Source: JAFGKM01 sp964413825
GTDB taxonomy: Bacteria; Ratteibacteria; UBA8468; B48-G9; JAFGKM01
NCBI GenBank assembly: GCA_964413825.1
Contig: CAYPTS010000072.1
Span: forward strand, 1 to 9,083
Length of the DNA: 9,083 nt
Reading direction: 5' to 3'
Position 1 is the first letter of the stretch. Every line of letters starts with the position of its first letter. Position numbers and translations under genes: made by a program. The notes below the pieces were generated by a model. It saw only the letters and a program-made list of their open reading frames with translations, had not been told where the DNA came from and made no database searches. Of the stretch, positions 1-7,540 are shown piece after piece.

Positions 1-7
1 GTCATAA

Positions 8-30
8 TTGTAAAATAAAGGCATTTTCAA
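8..30. promoter_or_regulatory. Imperfect inverted repeat overlapping the importer promoter (possible operator)
   Basis: TTG-t-AAAAT (8-16) faces ATTTT-CAA (23-30) across a 6-nt centre. Eight base pairs are complementary, with one unpaired base at position 11. The repeat covers the -35 hexamer and most of the spacer, where a repressor would block RNA polymerase. It is short and AT-rich, so chance is a real alternative. No regulator gene lies in the window. Confidence 0.25.
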
Positions 31-37
31 GTATAAT
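8..37 (+). promoter_or_regulatory. Putative sigma-70-type promoter of the ABC importer operon
   Basis: A -35-like TTGTAA lies at 8-13 and a perfect TATAAT at 32-37, with an 18-nt spacer. Transcription would begin near position 44, leaving a leader of about 20 nt that still includes the GGAG at 50-53. The same TTGTAA hexamer is the -35 candidate of the sulfatase promoter further right. The match is visual only, and AT-rich spacers give chance hits. The window begins just upstream, so more distant control sites cannot be seen. Confidence 0.5.
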
Positions 38-64
38 TTATAGTGATACGGAGATGTATTTACC

Positions 65-1369
65 ATGAAAAAAATTTTCCAAATCGTCGTTTTCCTTTTT
101 GCAGTATCCGCATATGCCGGAGAGCAGCTTGTTATAATCTCTCCGCACTGGGAAGGTGTAAAGATAGAACTTTCCTCGGCTTTCGCCAAATGGCATCTCG
201 AGAAATACGGAACAGAGGCGCACATTGAATGGATTGACCAGGGAGGAACATCGGACAACCTGAAATTCGTGGAGTCCCTTTATAAGAAGAATCCCGGAGG
301 CATAGACATAGACATGTTTTTCGGCGGCGGAATAGACCCGTACATTGTCTTGAAAGAGATGAATATGCTGGAACGGTATAAAATATCGCGGGACGCTCTC
401 AAACAGATTCCCGCCTACTGCGCCGGCGTACCGAATTATGACAGGGATTTTTACTGGTACGGAATCGTTTTGAGCGGATTCGGCATACTCTACAACAAGA
501 GGGCGCTCGATTTCCTTTCCCTGCCCTATCCCGCGGACTGGGAATCCCTGGGAAGCGGGATTTATTACACATGGGTGGGTAACGGCGACCCGAGGCACAG
601 CGGGAGCCTGCATATGATGTACGAGATAATCCTGCAGGCATACGGATGGAAAAAGGGGTGGGAGGTAATCTTTTCAGCCGCCGGCAATACGAGAAATTTT
701 TCATCGAGCGCTTCGGCCGTGGCTAAGAATACGTCGTCAGGCGAGGTTGCTGTTTCTCTCTGCATCGATTCTTACGCCCTTGCCCAGATAGAAGTGAACG
801 GCGCGGAAAACATGGGTTTCACACTGCCTGAAAAACTGACGGTCATCAATCCCGACGCCATAGGAATACTCAAAGGCGCTCCAAACATGAAAACAGCACA
901 ACGCTTCATTGACTACCTGCTCTCCTATGAGGGACAACTTCTCTGGATGCAGAAAAAAGGCGGGAAAGACGGTCCAAAGAATTATTCCCTGAACAGGTTC
1001 AGCATAAGACCGGACGTATATGAACACCCCGGCCTGCAGGAGGCATTTAACCCTTACAGGATAACCGGAACCATACGGTATAACTTCGACCTCGCCTCAA
1101 AAAGATGGAACGTCCTGAACGATATGCTCGGAGCGTTCGTTATAGACCCGCACACGCGGCTCACAGAAAGTTGGGGTATAATATTGAAATCTGAAAACGC
1201 GTCACTAAAAAGAAAATTTTTCGAAATCCCTGTAGATGCGGGACTGCAAAGGTTTCTCTGGGAGAACTGGCCTGACCCGGTATTCCGCAATTACCACATA
1301 AACCAGTGGCTGGATTTTTCTCTCAGAAAATTTGATTCTATAAAAAAACAGTCCCGGCTGTATAAATAA
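65..1369 (+). CDS. ABC importer periplasmic solute-binding protein (iron/polyamine-type family)
   Basis: This 434-residue protein is the predicted substrate receptor of the importer encoded by the next two genes. A Sec signal peptide is visible: MKK, a hydrophobic stretch to about residue 14, then Ser-Ala-Tyr-Ala with likely cleavage after Ala18. No cysteine follows, so it should be a soluble periplasmic protein. Family-like features include SPHWEG (26-31), an acidic ligand-region segment DIDMFFGGG (81-89), GFGILYNKR (138-146), the SGS...YGWKKGW stretch (179-199) and PDAIGILKG (263-271). It is longer than typical FbpA/AfuA proteins (about 320-340 residues) because of an extra C-terminal region after about residue 350. 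The adjacent-tyrosine iron-ligand pair typical of FbpA is not evident, so iron should not be assumed; polyamines, thiamine, phosphonates or sugar phosphates are equally possible. The start is supported by GGAG at 50-53 (11-nt spacing) and by the signal peptide. The stop is 4 nt before the ATPase gene. Confidence 0.88.
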   Translation: MKKIFQIVVFLFAVSAYAGEQLVIISPHWEGVKIELSSAFAKWHLEKYGTEAHIEWIDQGGTSDNLKFVESLYKKNPGGIDIDMFFGGGIDPYIVLKEMNMLERYKISRDALKQIPAYCAGVPNYDRDFYWYGIVLSGFGILYNKRALDFLSLPYPADWESLGSGIYYTWVGNGDPRHSGSLHMMYEIILQAYGWKKGWEVIFSAAGNTRNFSSSASAVAKNTSSGEVAVSLCIDSYALAQIEVNGAENMGFTLPEKLTVINPDAIGILKGAPNMKTAQRFIDYLLSYEGQLLWMQKKGGKDGPKNYSLNRFSIRPDVYEHPGLQEAFNPYRITGTIRYNFDLASKRWNVLNDMLGAFVIDPHTRLTESWGIILKSENASLKRKFFEIPVDAGLQRFLWENWPDPVFRNYHINQWLDFSLRKFDSIKKQSRLYK

Positions 1370-1373
1370 AAAA

Positions 1374-2432
1374 ATGGATATTCTTGAACTGAAAGGCATC
1401 TCTAAGAGATTTGACAAGCAGGATGTCCTCAAGAACGTAACCTTTTCCGTGGACAAGGATGAGATTTTTTTCATCCTTGGACCTTCGGGATGCGGCAAAA
1501 CCACGCTTTTGAGGATAATAACGGGTTTTACCCAGCCGGATTCCGGCAGTGTTATCCTCTCGGGTAAGGACATAACGCGCGTTCCTCCCGCAAAAAGAAA
1601 CATCGGTATGGTCTTTCAAAACTATGCCCTGTGGCCCCACATGAACGTATGGCAAAACGTCTCCTACGGCCTGGAAATAAAAAAATTTCCTCCGGAAATA
1701 ATCAGGAAGAAAACTGAAAGAGTTCTGCAGATAACAAAACTCGAATCATTCAAAGAGCAATTCCCGCCAAGACTTTCAGGGGGGCAGCAGCAGAGGACCG
1801 CGCTTGCAAGAGCAATAGTCACGGAACCAAAAGTTCTGCTCCTTGACGAGCCGCTTAGCAACCTTGACGCAAAACTGCGGGAAGAAATGCGCGATGAAAT
1901 TAGAAGGATACGGAAAGAAACCGGCATCACGATGATTTACGTTACCCATGACCAAAAAGAAGCGCTGTCTATGGGAACCAGGATTGCGGTAATGAATGAG
2001 GGCAGGCTTATTCAGACAGGAAACCCATTTCAGATATACAGCGAACCCGCAGATAAATTCACGGCCGGATTTCTGGGGGACATAAACATACTCAAGGCTG
2101 AAATAGCGGAGATACGAAATAAGCACATGGAAGTTATCACTGTGGAAGGACGCTTCAGCATCATTGAAAAACAGGGTTTCGAGAAAGGACGGCCGGTTGA
2201 AATCGGCTTCAGGCCTGAAAACGTCTTTTACGGACAGGATATAAACGTAGTAACAGGAAAAATCACGAGTATTGAATACCACGGAGAGACAGTAAAAGTC
2301 AGTATAAGAACGGAAAAAGGCAATACATTTCAACTGCGGATGTTTTCCGGAGAACTCAAAAACATAAAGCCGGAAGGCAGAATTTCCTTTTCCATAGCGC
2401 CGGAAGACCTGATTATATTCAAGGAAAAATGA
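1374..2432 (+). CDS. ABC importer ATP-binding protein (PotA/FbpC-like)
   Basis: This 352-residue ATPase powers the importer on the cytoplasmic face of the inner membrane. All nucleotide-binding motifs are intact: Walker A GPSGCGKT (36-43), Q-loop Gln82 in VFQNYALWPH, signature LSGGQQQR (134-141), Walker B VLLLDEP (154-160), D-loop SNLD (162-165) and switch His192 in VTHDQKEA. A C-terminal region from about residue 235, including IGFRPENV, fits the TOBE domain of the PotA/FbpC/MalK group. Length is normal for that group. The ATG lies 4 nt after the previous stop, and the preceding bases (A-rich) carry no Shine-Dalgarno sequence. Translation therefore probably depends on ribosomes finishing the upstream gene. 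It overlaps the permease gene by 4 nt (ATGA). Substrate specificity cannot be deduced from the ATPase. Confidence 0.96.
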   Translation: MDILELKGISKRFDKQDVLKNVTFSVDKDEIFFILGPSGCGKTTLLRIITGFTQPDSGSVILSGKDITRVPPAKRNIGMVFQNYALWPHMNVWQNVSYGLEIKKFPPEIIRKKTERVLQITKLESFKEQFPPRLSGGQQQRTALARAIVTEPKVLLLDEPLSNLDAKLREEMRDEIRRIRKETGITMIYVTHDQKEALSMGTRIAVMNEGRLIQTGNPFQIYSEPADKFTAGFLGDINILKAEIAEIRNKHMEVITVEGRFSIIEKQGFEKGRPVEIGFRPENVFYGQDINVVTGKITSIEYHGETVKVSIRTEKGNTFQLRMFSGELKNIKPEGRISFSIAPEDLIIFKEK

Positions 2433-4090
2433 ACGTAAAAAAAGTATACGTCCTGTGTTTTGCTTTCCTCCTTTATTTTCTTGCATACCCTTTGATGCAT
2501 ATACTTACACAGAGTTTTATCGTTGACGGACGCCTTACCCTCGACATTTTCAAAAACGCCCTCGGCAATTACGTAATAAGACGTTCCATAATAAACAGTT
2601 TCCTGCTGGGAATACTGGTGGTAATCTCAACAACCGCAATAGGTTTCCCGCTCGCCTTTGTCTTTGCAAGATACCGTTTCCCCGGGAAAAGCCTCCTTCG
2701 GCCGCTTTTCTTCCTGCCGCTAATAGTCAGTCCTTTTGTCGGGGCAATAGGAATGATGCAGATATTATCCAGATTCGGCAGTCTCAACCTTATTCTCATC
2801 AACGCCGGCATAATAAAACATCCGGTGTCATGGCTCGGTTCCGGTTTTGCGGGCATCTTCATTCTGCTGACTCTTCACCTGTACCCGATAATGTTTCTTA
2901 ATTTATCTTCAGCCCTGAACAATTTTGACATATCAACCGAAGAAGCATCGTACAATCTCGGAGCGGGATTCCTGCAGACGTTCAGAAAAATCACATTTCC
3001 CCTTCTTCTGCCGGGATACTTCGCCGCCGCATCCATCATCTTCATATGGGCGCTTACCGACCTTGGCACGCCTCTCGTGTTTGAATACAGGGAACTGATT
3101 TCCGTGCAGATATTCAACGGTATTAAGAATATAAATACAAATCCGCAGGGCTATGCGCTCGTACTTTTTGTAGTCATGATAACCCTGATACTTTTTGTCC
3201 TTACAAAAAAACTCATAGGCAAAAGGCCTTACGCAAGCGGAAGAACATCGGTGAATTCTTCGGAAATAGGAATCAGGGGCAAGCCGCTCTTTCTTTTATA
3301 TCTGTCCCTTGCCGTACTCCTGTCCGCAAGTTTACTGCCGCACATCAGCATCATACTCAGTTCACTGTCAAAAAAATGGTTTTTTACAGTGTTTCCGTCG
3401 GAATATACGGGAGAGTTTTTCAGAACCGTATTCACGCACCGTCTGACGAAAACCGGCATTTTCAACAGTTTGTTTTTAAGTTCCGCCAGCACGCTGATAG
3501 ACCTTGCACTGGGCTTTACAATAGGTTTTATCCTGGCGCGGACAAAACTGAAAGGAAGAAACATTCTTGACCTTCTGGTCATGCTGCCGCTGGCGATACC
3601 CGGCATAGTGCTGGCGTTCGGATACTTTTCACTGTTTTCAAACACCATTCTCGACCCGCAGAAAAATCCGGCCATTCTTCTGATAATCAGTTACAGCATC
3701 CGCCGCCTGCCGTACCTGGTAAGAAGCACCTATTCTTCTTTCCAGCAGTTAAGCGAATCCGTAGAGGAAGCGTCTTTTTCTCTCGGGGCGGACACACTCA
3801 CAACATTCAGAAAAATAACGTTTCCACTCGTCAGTCCGGGGTTGTTTGCAGGGGGCATCCTTGTTTTTTCCTTTTCGGTAATGGAGGTCAGCAGCAGCCT
3901 CATCCTTGCAATAAGGGAAAAGCATTATCCGATTGCCAAAGTCATATACACCCTTGCAGGCAGGGTAACCGACGGGCCGTATACAGCCTGTGCGCTGGGT
4001 GTCATGGGCATGATACTCGTGGGACTTTCATACTATCTGTCTTCAAGGCTTGTGTCAAAACGGATAGGAGAATTCTTCCGCCTCGGCTGA
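2429..4090 (+). CDS. ABC importer permease, fused double-domain (FbpB/ThiP-like)
   Basis: This 553-residue integral membrane protein is the transport channel of the importer. It is a tandem fusion of two binding-protein-dependent permease domains. Each half ends with the EAA loop that docks on the ATPase: EEASYNLGAG...FRKITFPLLLPG at 171-196 and EEASFSLGAD...FRKITFPLVSPG at 446-471. Many hydrophobic segments occur throughout (for example 5-28, 55-80, 90-112, 142-160, 243-258, 288-311, 346-370, 381-404, 473-495, 518-540), consistent with about 12 membrane helices. One fused permease with one ATPase is the layout of FbpABC, ThiBPQ and related 2-aminoethylphosphonate importers. The start overlaps the ATPase stop as ATGA, with AAGGA at 2421-2425, so the genes are translationally coupled. 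The stop lies 6 nt from the end of the convergent URO-D-like gene. Confidence 0.95.
   Translation: MNVKKVYVLCFAFLLYFLAYPLMHILTQSFIVDGRLTLDIFKNALGNYVIRRSIINSFLLGILVVISTTAIGFPLAFVFARYRFPGKSLLRPLFFLPLIVSPFVGAIGMMQILSRFGSLNLILINAGIIKHPVSWLGSGFAGIFILLTLHLYPIMFLNLSSALNNFDISTEEASYNLGAGFLQTFRKITFPLLLPGYFAAASIIFIWALTDLGTPLVFEYRELISVQIFNGIKNINTNPQGYALVLFVVMITLILFVLTKKLIGKRPYASGRTSVNSSEIGIRGKPLFLLYLSLAVLLSASLLPHISIILSSLSKKWFFTVFPSEYTGEFFRTVFTHRLTKTGIFNSLFLSSASTLIDLALGFTIGFILARTKLKGRNILDLLVMLPLAIPGIVLAFGYFSLFSNTILDPQKNPAILLIISYSIRRLPYLVRSTYSSFQQLSESVEEASFSLGADTLTTFRKITFPLVSPGLFAGGILVFSFSVMEVSSSLILAIREKHYPIAKVIYTLAGRVTDGPYTACALGVMGMILVGLSYYLSSRLVSKRIGEFFRLG
2939..3016 (+). repeat. First EAA-loop copy of the internal permease duplication
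   Basis: This segment encodes permease residues 171-196 and has a partner at 3764-3841 encoding residues 446-471. Both encode the peptide TFRKITFP; the 24-nt pieces at 2978-3001 and 3803-3826 differ at only four positions, all silent third-codon changes. The EAA loop contacts the ATPase, so identical loops in both halves suit a homodimeric ATPase. Retention by selection on both loops explains the similarity better than a recent DNA duplication, because the rest of the two halves has diverged. Confidence 0.8.
3764..3841 (+). repeat. Second EAA-loop copy of the internal permease duplication
   Basis: This segment encodes permease residues 446-471 and is the partner of the copy at 2939-3016. The EEAS...LGA...TFRKITFPL..PG pattern is kept, while the flanking helices of the two halves are only distantly alike. 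It marks the cytoplasmic coupling loop of the second permease domain. Confidence 0.8.
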
Positions 4091-4096
4091 TAATGG

Positions 4097-5104
4097 TTAC
4101 CTCTGTTTCCAGGCTTCATCCAGCATAGCGAGATAATTCTCTATGGGTACATAATCAGTTATGCTGTTTCCGGAGCCCAGCGCATACCCGCCGTCATTTC
4201 CAAGTTCTGAAAGGAGAAAACGCGTATGCGCCCTGACTTCTTCCACGGAACTTCGCGACAGCAGGTCTACATCGAATCCTCCGAGAACCGCTATGCGACT
4301 TCCGTATCTCTTCTTGAATTCAGCGACCGGTATTATGGCATCCTCGTATGAATGTTTCGCATCTACGCCGACGTAATCTATGATATCGTCCATGATTTCG
4401 GCCAGTTGTCCGCAGGAGTGAAGGATGCACGGCTTGCCGTATGAATGGATGATATCCGCAAGCTTCTTGTGCAGAGGCAGTACAAATTCCCTTAAGTCCG
4501 CCGGAGATATCAGCGTGTGCGTCTTGTAGCCGAGGTCGTCGCTTATCACAACCGCACCGACCTCGTCCCTTTTTGCCATGCCCTCATACATAACGGAATA
4601 AAGGTACCCTATCCTTTCAAATATCTCGTGGAGCAGTTTCCGGTCGTCAACGAGAAGATAGCAGAGCGTTTCATAACCGCACAGTTCTTCCGCGCATTCA
4701 AATACCCCGCCGGTCTGACCAACCATTTTCATACCCACAGGCAGAAGCGGAGAAACCGCTTCAAATTCGTTGTAAGATATCTCGGTAATCGAAGGCCATC
4801 TATAGCATTCGAAAGTCTCCCTGTCGGTGATAGGGTAAATTCCGCGCCTGTCAACAAGAGAACCCTTTTCCATCGGCATGGAAGGCCAGCACGGAATATA
4901 GTCATAACCCATACGGTAGTAGAATTCCAGCGTATCTTCCCGCTTTAAGATTTTCTTGCCCGTGATTTTCTCCATAACCGGAATATTTGCGAAGAGCTCG
5001 TAGAAAGGAATATAATCCGGCTTGCCTTCCCGGCGCAGCACTTTCAGCAACTGGTTGAAATCAGGATTGGGTTTGATAGATAAACTATCCAGATAGCCCG
5101 TCAT
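4097..5104 (-). CDS. URO-D-like (uroporphyrinogen decarboxylase superfamily) protein, short paralogue
   Basis: This 335-residue protein has no signal peptide and is predicted cytosolic. It looks like a URO-D/MtaA-type TIM-barrel protein. Visible landmarks are ISDDLGYK (187-194), ISPADLREFVLPLHKK (199-214), HSCGQ (229-233), VGVDAKHS (245-252), GGFDVD (275-280) and SGNSITDYVPIENYLAM (311-327). The RQAGR motif of true haem-pathway UroD is missing near the N-terminus, so haem synthesis is unlikely. In cobalamin-linked methyltransferases of this superfamily (MtaA-like), zinc is held by His-x-Cys plus a later Cys. Here His229 and Cys231 are present, but the C-terminal site reads SGNSI with no cysteine. 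The actual reaction is unknown; methyl transfer or demethylation is a hypothesis. It is last in a likely operon with the longer paralogue, 15 nt downstream of it, with a strong Shine-Dalgarno sequence. Confidence 0.88.
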   Translation of the reverse strand: MTGYLDSLSIKPNPDFNQLLKVLRREGKPDYIPFYELFANIPVMEKITGKKILKREDTLEFYYRMGYDYIPCWPSMPMEKGSLVDRRGIYPITDRETFECYRWPSITEISYNEFEAVSPLLPVGMKMVGQTGGVFECAEELCGYETLCYLLVDDRKLLHEIFERIGYLYSVMYEGMAKRDEVGAVVISDDLGYKTHTLISPADLREFVLPLHKKLADIIHSYGKPCILHSCGQLAEIMDDIIDYVGVDAKHSYEDAIIPVAEFKKRYGSRIAVLGGFDVDLLSRSSVEEVRAHTRFLLSELGNDGGYALGSGNSITDYVPIENYLAMLDEAWKQR

Positions 5105-5113
5105 AATTTAGCT

Positions 5114-5120
5114 CCCTCCT
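5114..5120 (-). promoter_or_regulatory. Ribosome binding site of the short URO-D-like gene
   Basis: On the minus strand AGGAGGG lies 9 nt before the ATG at 5104. Its first base coincides with the last base of the TGA stop (5122-5120) of the upstream URO-D-like gene, so the two genes can be translated in close succession. It fixes the start at 5104. Confidence 0.75.
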
Positions 5121-6316
5121 CATTTATATCTGCCGAATTCCTTTGCTGCGGTATACATTGCCTCAATGTTCTCAATGGATGTACATGGCGCCAGGTTGTT
5201 CGCTTCCCGCAGAACGAATCTCCCACCTTGCATGATGCCCGACTCGCAGATCCGTTTTACCTCCTGCCTTATTTCACCGGGCGTTCCGTTCTTCAGAAGC
5301 ATTATCGTAGGGCCCCCGTTTATCTGCACGTCGGGGCCCAGTTCCCTGCGCAGCCAGCCGAAATCAACGGGGAACCCCGTATCAAAAGCATAGACGTTGA
5401 GGGTATCTCTCAAAAATTTGAAATGGCGGGTGGCGTCTCCGCATAAATGAATGCCGGTATGCCCGCCGTCGGAAAATTCTTCCAGGATTCTTCTATGGTA
5501 CGGAAGCACAAATTCCTCGTACTGTTTTGTCGATATCAAGGCAATCGCATCGTCAGCAAAGCCAAAATCGGGTTTTCTGAAAATCCCTTTGTCCGGAGAA
5601 TCCGGAATTCTCGCCCAGCGCCATTCGCGGATGGCTTTCATCCGCCGTATGATGTTTTCGGTAACAAATGTCATAAGGTCATGGTAGTATTTTGGATCTT
5701 CATACATATCAATACATACCTCTGCCGCACCCCTCAATTTATAGGCAACGTCAAACGGTCCGTCGGTTATTTCACCGGGAATAGTTACGGGCGGTTTAAC
5801 GGGTAACCCTTCAAACTCCATCCTTGGACATTTATCCTGCATATACTCAAAAAAATCCATAGCCCTGCTTAAGAGATTTCCCCTCAGAGGGTCGGGCGGC
5901 TCCATCTCGTACAACCTGTTTTTGTTCTCCCGCAGTATGGGAACCGTATCAGGCACGTCATTGCCGTAATACTGTACGAGACACCCGAACCACATCGCCT
6001 CGAAAGAATTCTGGAAATCAATGCCCGTCTGCCAGCCGCCTTCAGGGGGACCCATCTCCAAATCACAGATAAGATTGTACCTGTACCACTTCTGGTACGC
6101 CAGCTGGCACTCAATCTGCGCCTGCGGGTCGCTGAAAAAATCCTCAAAGGTGTATCCGGTTTTATTTAGCTCCGGGTTACTGAACAGATTTCTTATACTG
6201 CCTGCGACGGTAACAGGGATACGGTACGGTTCCCTTTTGTGATATGCTTCCCAAACCTTCTTCACTTCTTCGTTGTGCTTCTTGAAATCAATAACCGTCT
6301 TTAAAAAATAACCCAT
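5120..6316 (-). CDS. URO-D-like (uroporphyrinogen decarboxylase superfamily) protein, long paralogue
   Basis: This 398-residue, probably cytosolic protein belongs to the same superfamily as its neighbour but is clearly diverged from it. Landmarks are TDGPFDVAYKLRGAAE (184-199), FGFADDAIAL (251-260), ISTKQYEEFVLPYHRR (261-276), IHLCGDATRHF (289-299), INGGPTIMLL (332-341) and NNLAPCTSIENIEAMY (373-388). His290, Cys292 and Cys378 together match the His-x-Cys...Cys zinc pattern of MtaA-like methyltransferases. The haem-UroD RQAGR motif is absent. The substrate and reaction are unknown, and no corrinoid protein or methyltransferase partner is encoded in the window. AAGGGG at 6324-6329 with 7-nt spacing supports the start. 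The gene lies 47 nt after the GH172 gene without an evident terminator or promoter between them, so co-transcription is likely. Confidence 0.9.
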   Translation of the reverse strand: MGYFLKTVIDFKKHNEEVKKVWEAYHKREPYRIPVTVAGSIRNLFSNPELNKTGYTFEDFFSDPQAQIECQLAYQKWYRYNLICDLEMGPPEGGWQTGIDFQNSFEAMWFGCLVQYYGNDVPDTVPILRENKNRLYEMEPPDPLRGNLLSRAMDFFEYMQDKCPRMEFEGLPVKPPVTIPGEITDGPFDVAYKLRGAAEVCIDMYEDPKYYHDLMTFVTENIIRRMKAIREWRWARIPDSPDKGIFRKPDFGFADDAIALISTKQYEEFVLPYHRRILEEFSDGGHTGIHLCGDATRHFKFLRDTLNVYAFDTGFPVDFGWLRRELGPDVQINGGPTIMLLKNGTPGEIRQEVKRICESGIMQGGRFVLREANNLAPCTSIENIEAMYTAAKEFGRYK

Positions 6317-6363
6317 TTTTCATCCCCTTGCACCCGTTAGAAAATGAACAGGCAACTTACTGC

Positions 6364-7536
6364 TTATCTTTTCGACAATTTCTTCTTTATCCCTGCCATT
6401 TCCGGGGTTACAGATAATTTCCTGCCTGCCGTCATCAGTGACTTGGGATTGGCAAATTCCAGCATGACCGGAAGACGCTTGCCCACCGGCAGAATGTCAA
6501 ACTTCTTGTGCGGCTCGAGCTGGTACCAGTATGCCGTTGACGAATAGTCATTGGCAGTGTGATTGCCGTGTCCGTGTTCAATGGTCGCCTTCAAGGATTT
6601 CTTGAAATAAACCGGATTGGTCAGGTGAAAAACATAGGACGTCTGGTACCCACCGCATCCTTTGCCGCCGTAAAGGTTTGTAACACCCGCCGTATTTCCT
6701 TCAAATATGGAAGAACCGTTAAACAGAAACGCGTTGTCCTGCATCCCCCATGCCTGATTAAAATAGTCCTCGCTGCCGGTGCCGTGCAGGTCGGGAGGCC
6801 ACTTGTAGCCGTCCACCCATATCATGTCGTCGCCCTCTCCCCACCAGGTACCGTGGAAATTCACAACGGAGAGGTTGCAGCCGATATAGTGCCCCTTCCC
6901 TTCAGCTTCAAGGATTGAGTAGTTATTGTTATAAGCAACCTTTTCCTTGTTGGCTATAAGAGATTCGGGGGTATGCACCTTTACCTCCGGACCCCAGCCA
7001 GGCGTGGGATTTTCCCGCCGCCACTGCGCATGCAGATAGGCAACGTCATCACCAAGCGGCTCCTTATAGGTTTCATAGTCAACGTAGAAATACTGGCCGT
7101 AGTCTTCCTTGCCTTCGTTGACAACCTCCACCTTTGCATGCTTGCGGAAAGGCATCTGGAGATAGCAGTTCAGGGCGCATCCTCCGCCGAACTGATACGG
7201 CATTTTTGCCGACGCGGTAAACGGCAGACTGCAAAAAGAATTGACCATGGAGTGCCCCAGGCAGAAGAAGTCGCCCAGAGGCACGTTTATACTCGGGTTC
7301 TTCTCGCCGTCCCAGTAGATTCTTAGAACAACTTCCCTGTAAAGAAAGGGACGTCCTCCCTGCGTCATCCATATATGGGTGATACATCCGGGACCGTCCA
7401 TCTCCGCAAGAACCTTCGTCTCATCCGATTTTATAATCCATCTGTCCGCATTCCTGCCGGTTACGTCATAACTTGAAAACCTTTTCGTTGAAGCATTTCT
7501 CACCCTGCACAACCCGCTCAATAACCCTCTGTTCAT
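6364..7536 (-). CDS. DUF2961 / GH172-family glycoside hydrolase
   Basis: This 390-residue protein matches the DUF2961 (GH172) pattern. It has the N-terminal FSSYDVTGRNADRW (20-33), GPGCITHIWMT (48-58), GHYIGCNLSVVNFHGTWWGEGDD (215-237), WPPDLHGTGSEDYFN (246-260), GGYQTSYVFHLTNPVYF (295-311) and a late HGHGNHTANDYSSTAYWYQ stretch (321-339). Characterised GH172 enzymes act on alpha-furanosides, for example difructose dianhydride I or alpha-D-arabinofuranosides. Glu234 and Glu256 are spaced as expected for the family's catalytic pair; this is assigned by pattern, not alignment. There is no signal peptide, so action in the cytoplasm is predicted. The start at 7536 is chosen over an in-frame ATG at 7566 because GGAGGAG lies 4 nt upstream and the family homology begins just after it. 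First gene of the minus-strand operon, divergent from the sulfatase. Confidence 0.92.
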   Translation of the reverse strand: MNRGLLSGLCRVRNASTKRFSSYDVTGRNADRWIIKSDETKVLAEMDGPGCITHIWMTQGGRPFLYREVVLRIYWDGEKNPSINVPLGDFFCLGHSMVNSFCSLPFTASAKMPYQFGGGCALNCYLQMPFRKHAKVEVVNEGKEDYGQYFYVDYETYKEPLGDDVAYLHAQWRRENPTPGWGPEVKVHTPESLIANKEKVAYNNNYSILEAEGKGHYIGCNLSVVNFHGTWWGEGDDMIWVDGYKWPPDLHGTGSEDYFNQAWGMQDNAFLFNGSSIFEGNTAGVTNLYGGKGCGGYQTSYVFHLTNPVYFKKSLKATIEHGHGNHTANDYSSTAYWYQLEPHKKFDILPVGKRLPVMLEFANPKSLMTAGRKLSVTPEMAGIKKKLSKR

Positions 7537-7540
7537 TTTT

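Noticed and set aside
38..613. 191-residue minus-strand open frame antisense to the binding-protein gene
   Set aside because: The plus-strand gene has a signal peptide, a binding site and family motifs; the antisense frame has none.
4064..4080. Near-palindrome GGAGAATTCTTCC at the end of the permease gene as a terminator
   Set aside because: It is short, imperfect, within the coding region, lacks a loop and is not followed by a T-run.
5447..5806. 119-residue plus-strand open frame within the long URO-D-like gene
   Set aside because: It is antisense to a strongly supported gene, has no recognisable motif, and fits a shadow of that gene's codon pattern.
4097..6316. Assignment of the URO-D-like genes as hemE (haem biosynthesis)
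   Set aside because: Both lack the N-terminal RQAGR motif, occur as a divergent pair in a catabolic-looking operon, and have no haem-pathway neighbours.
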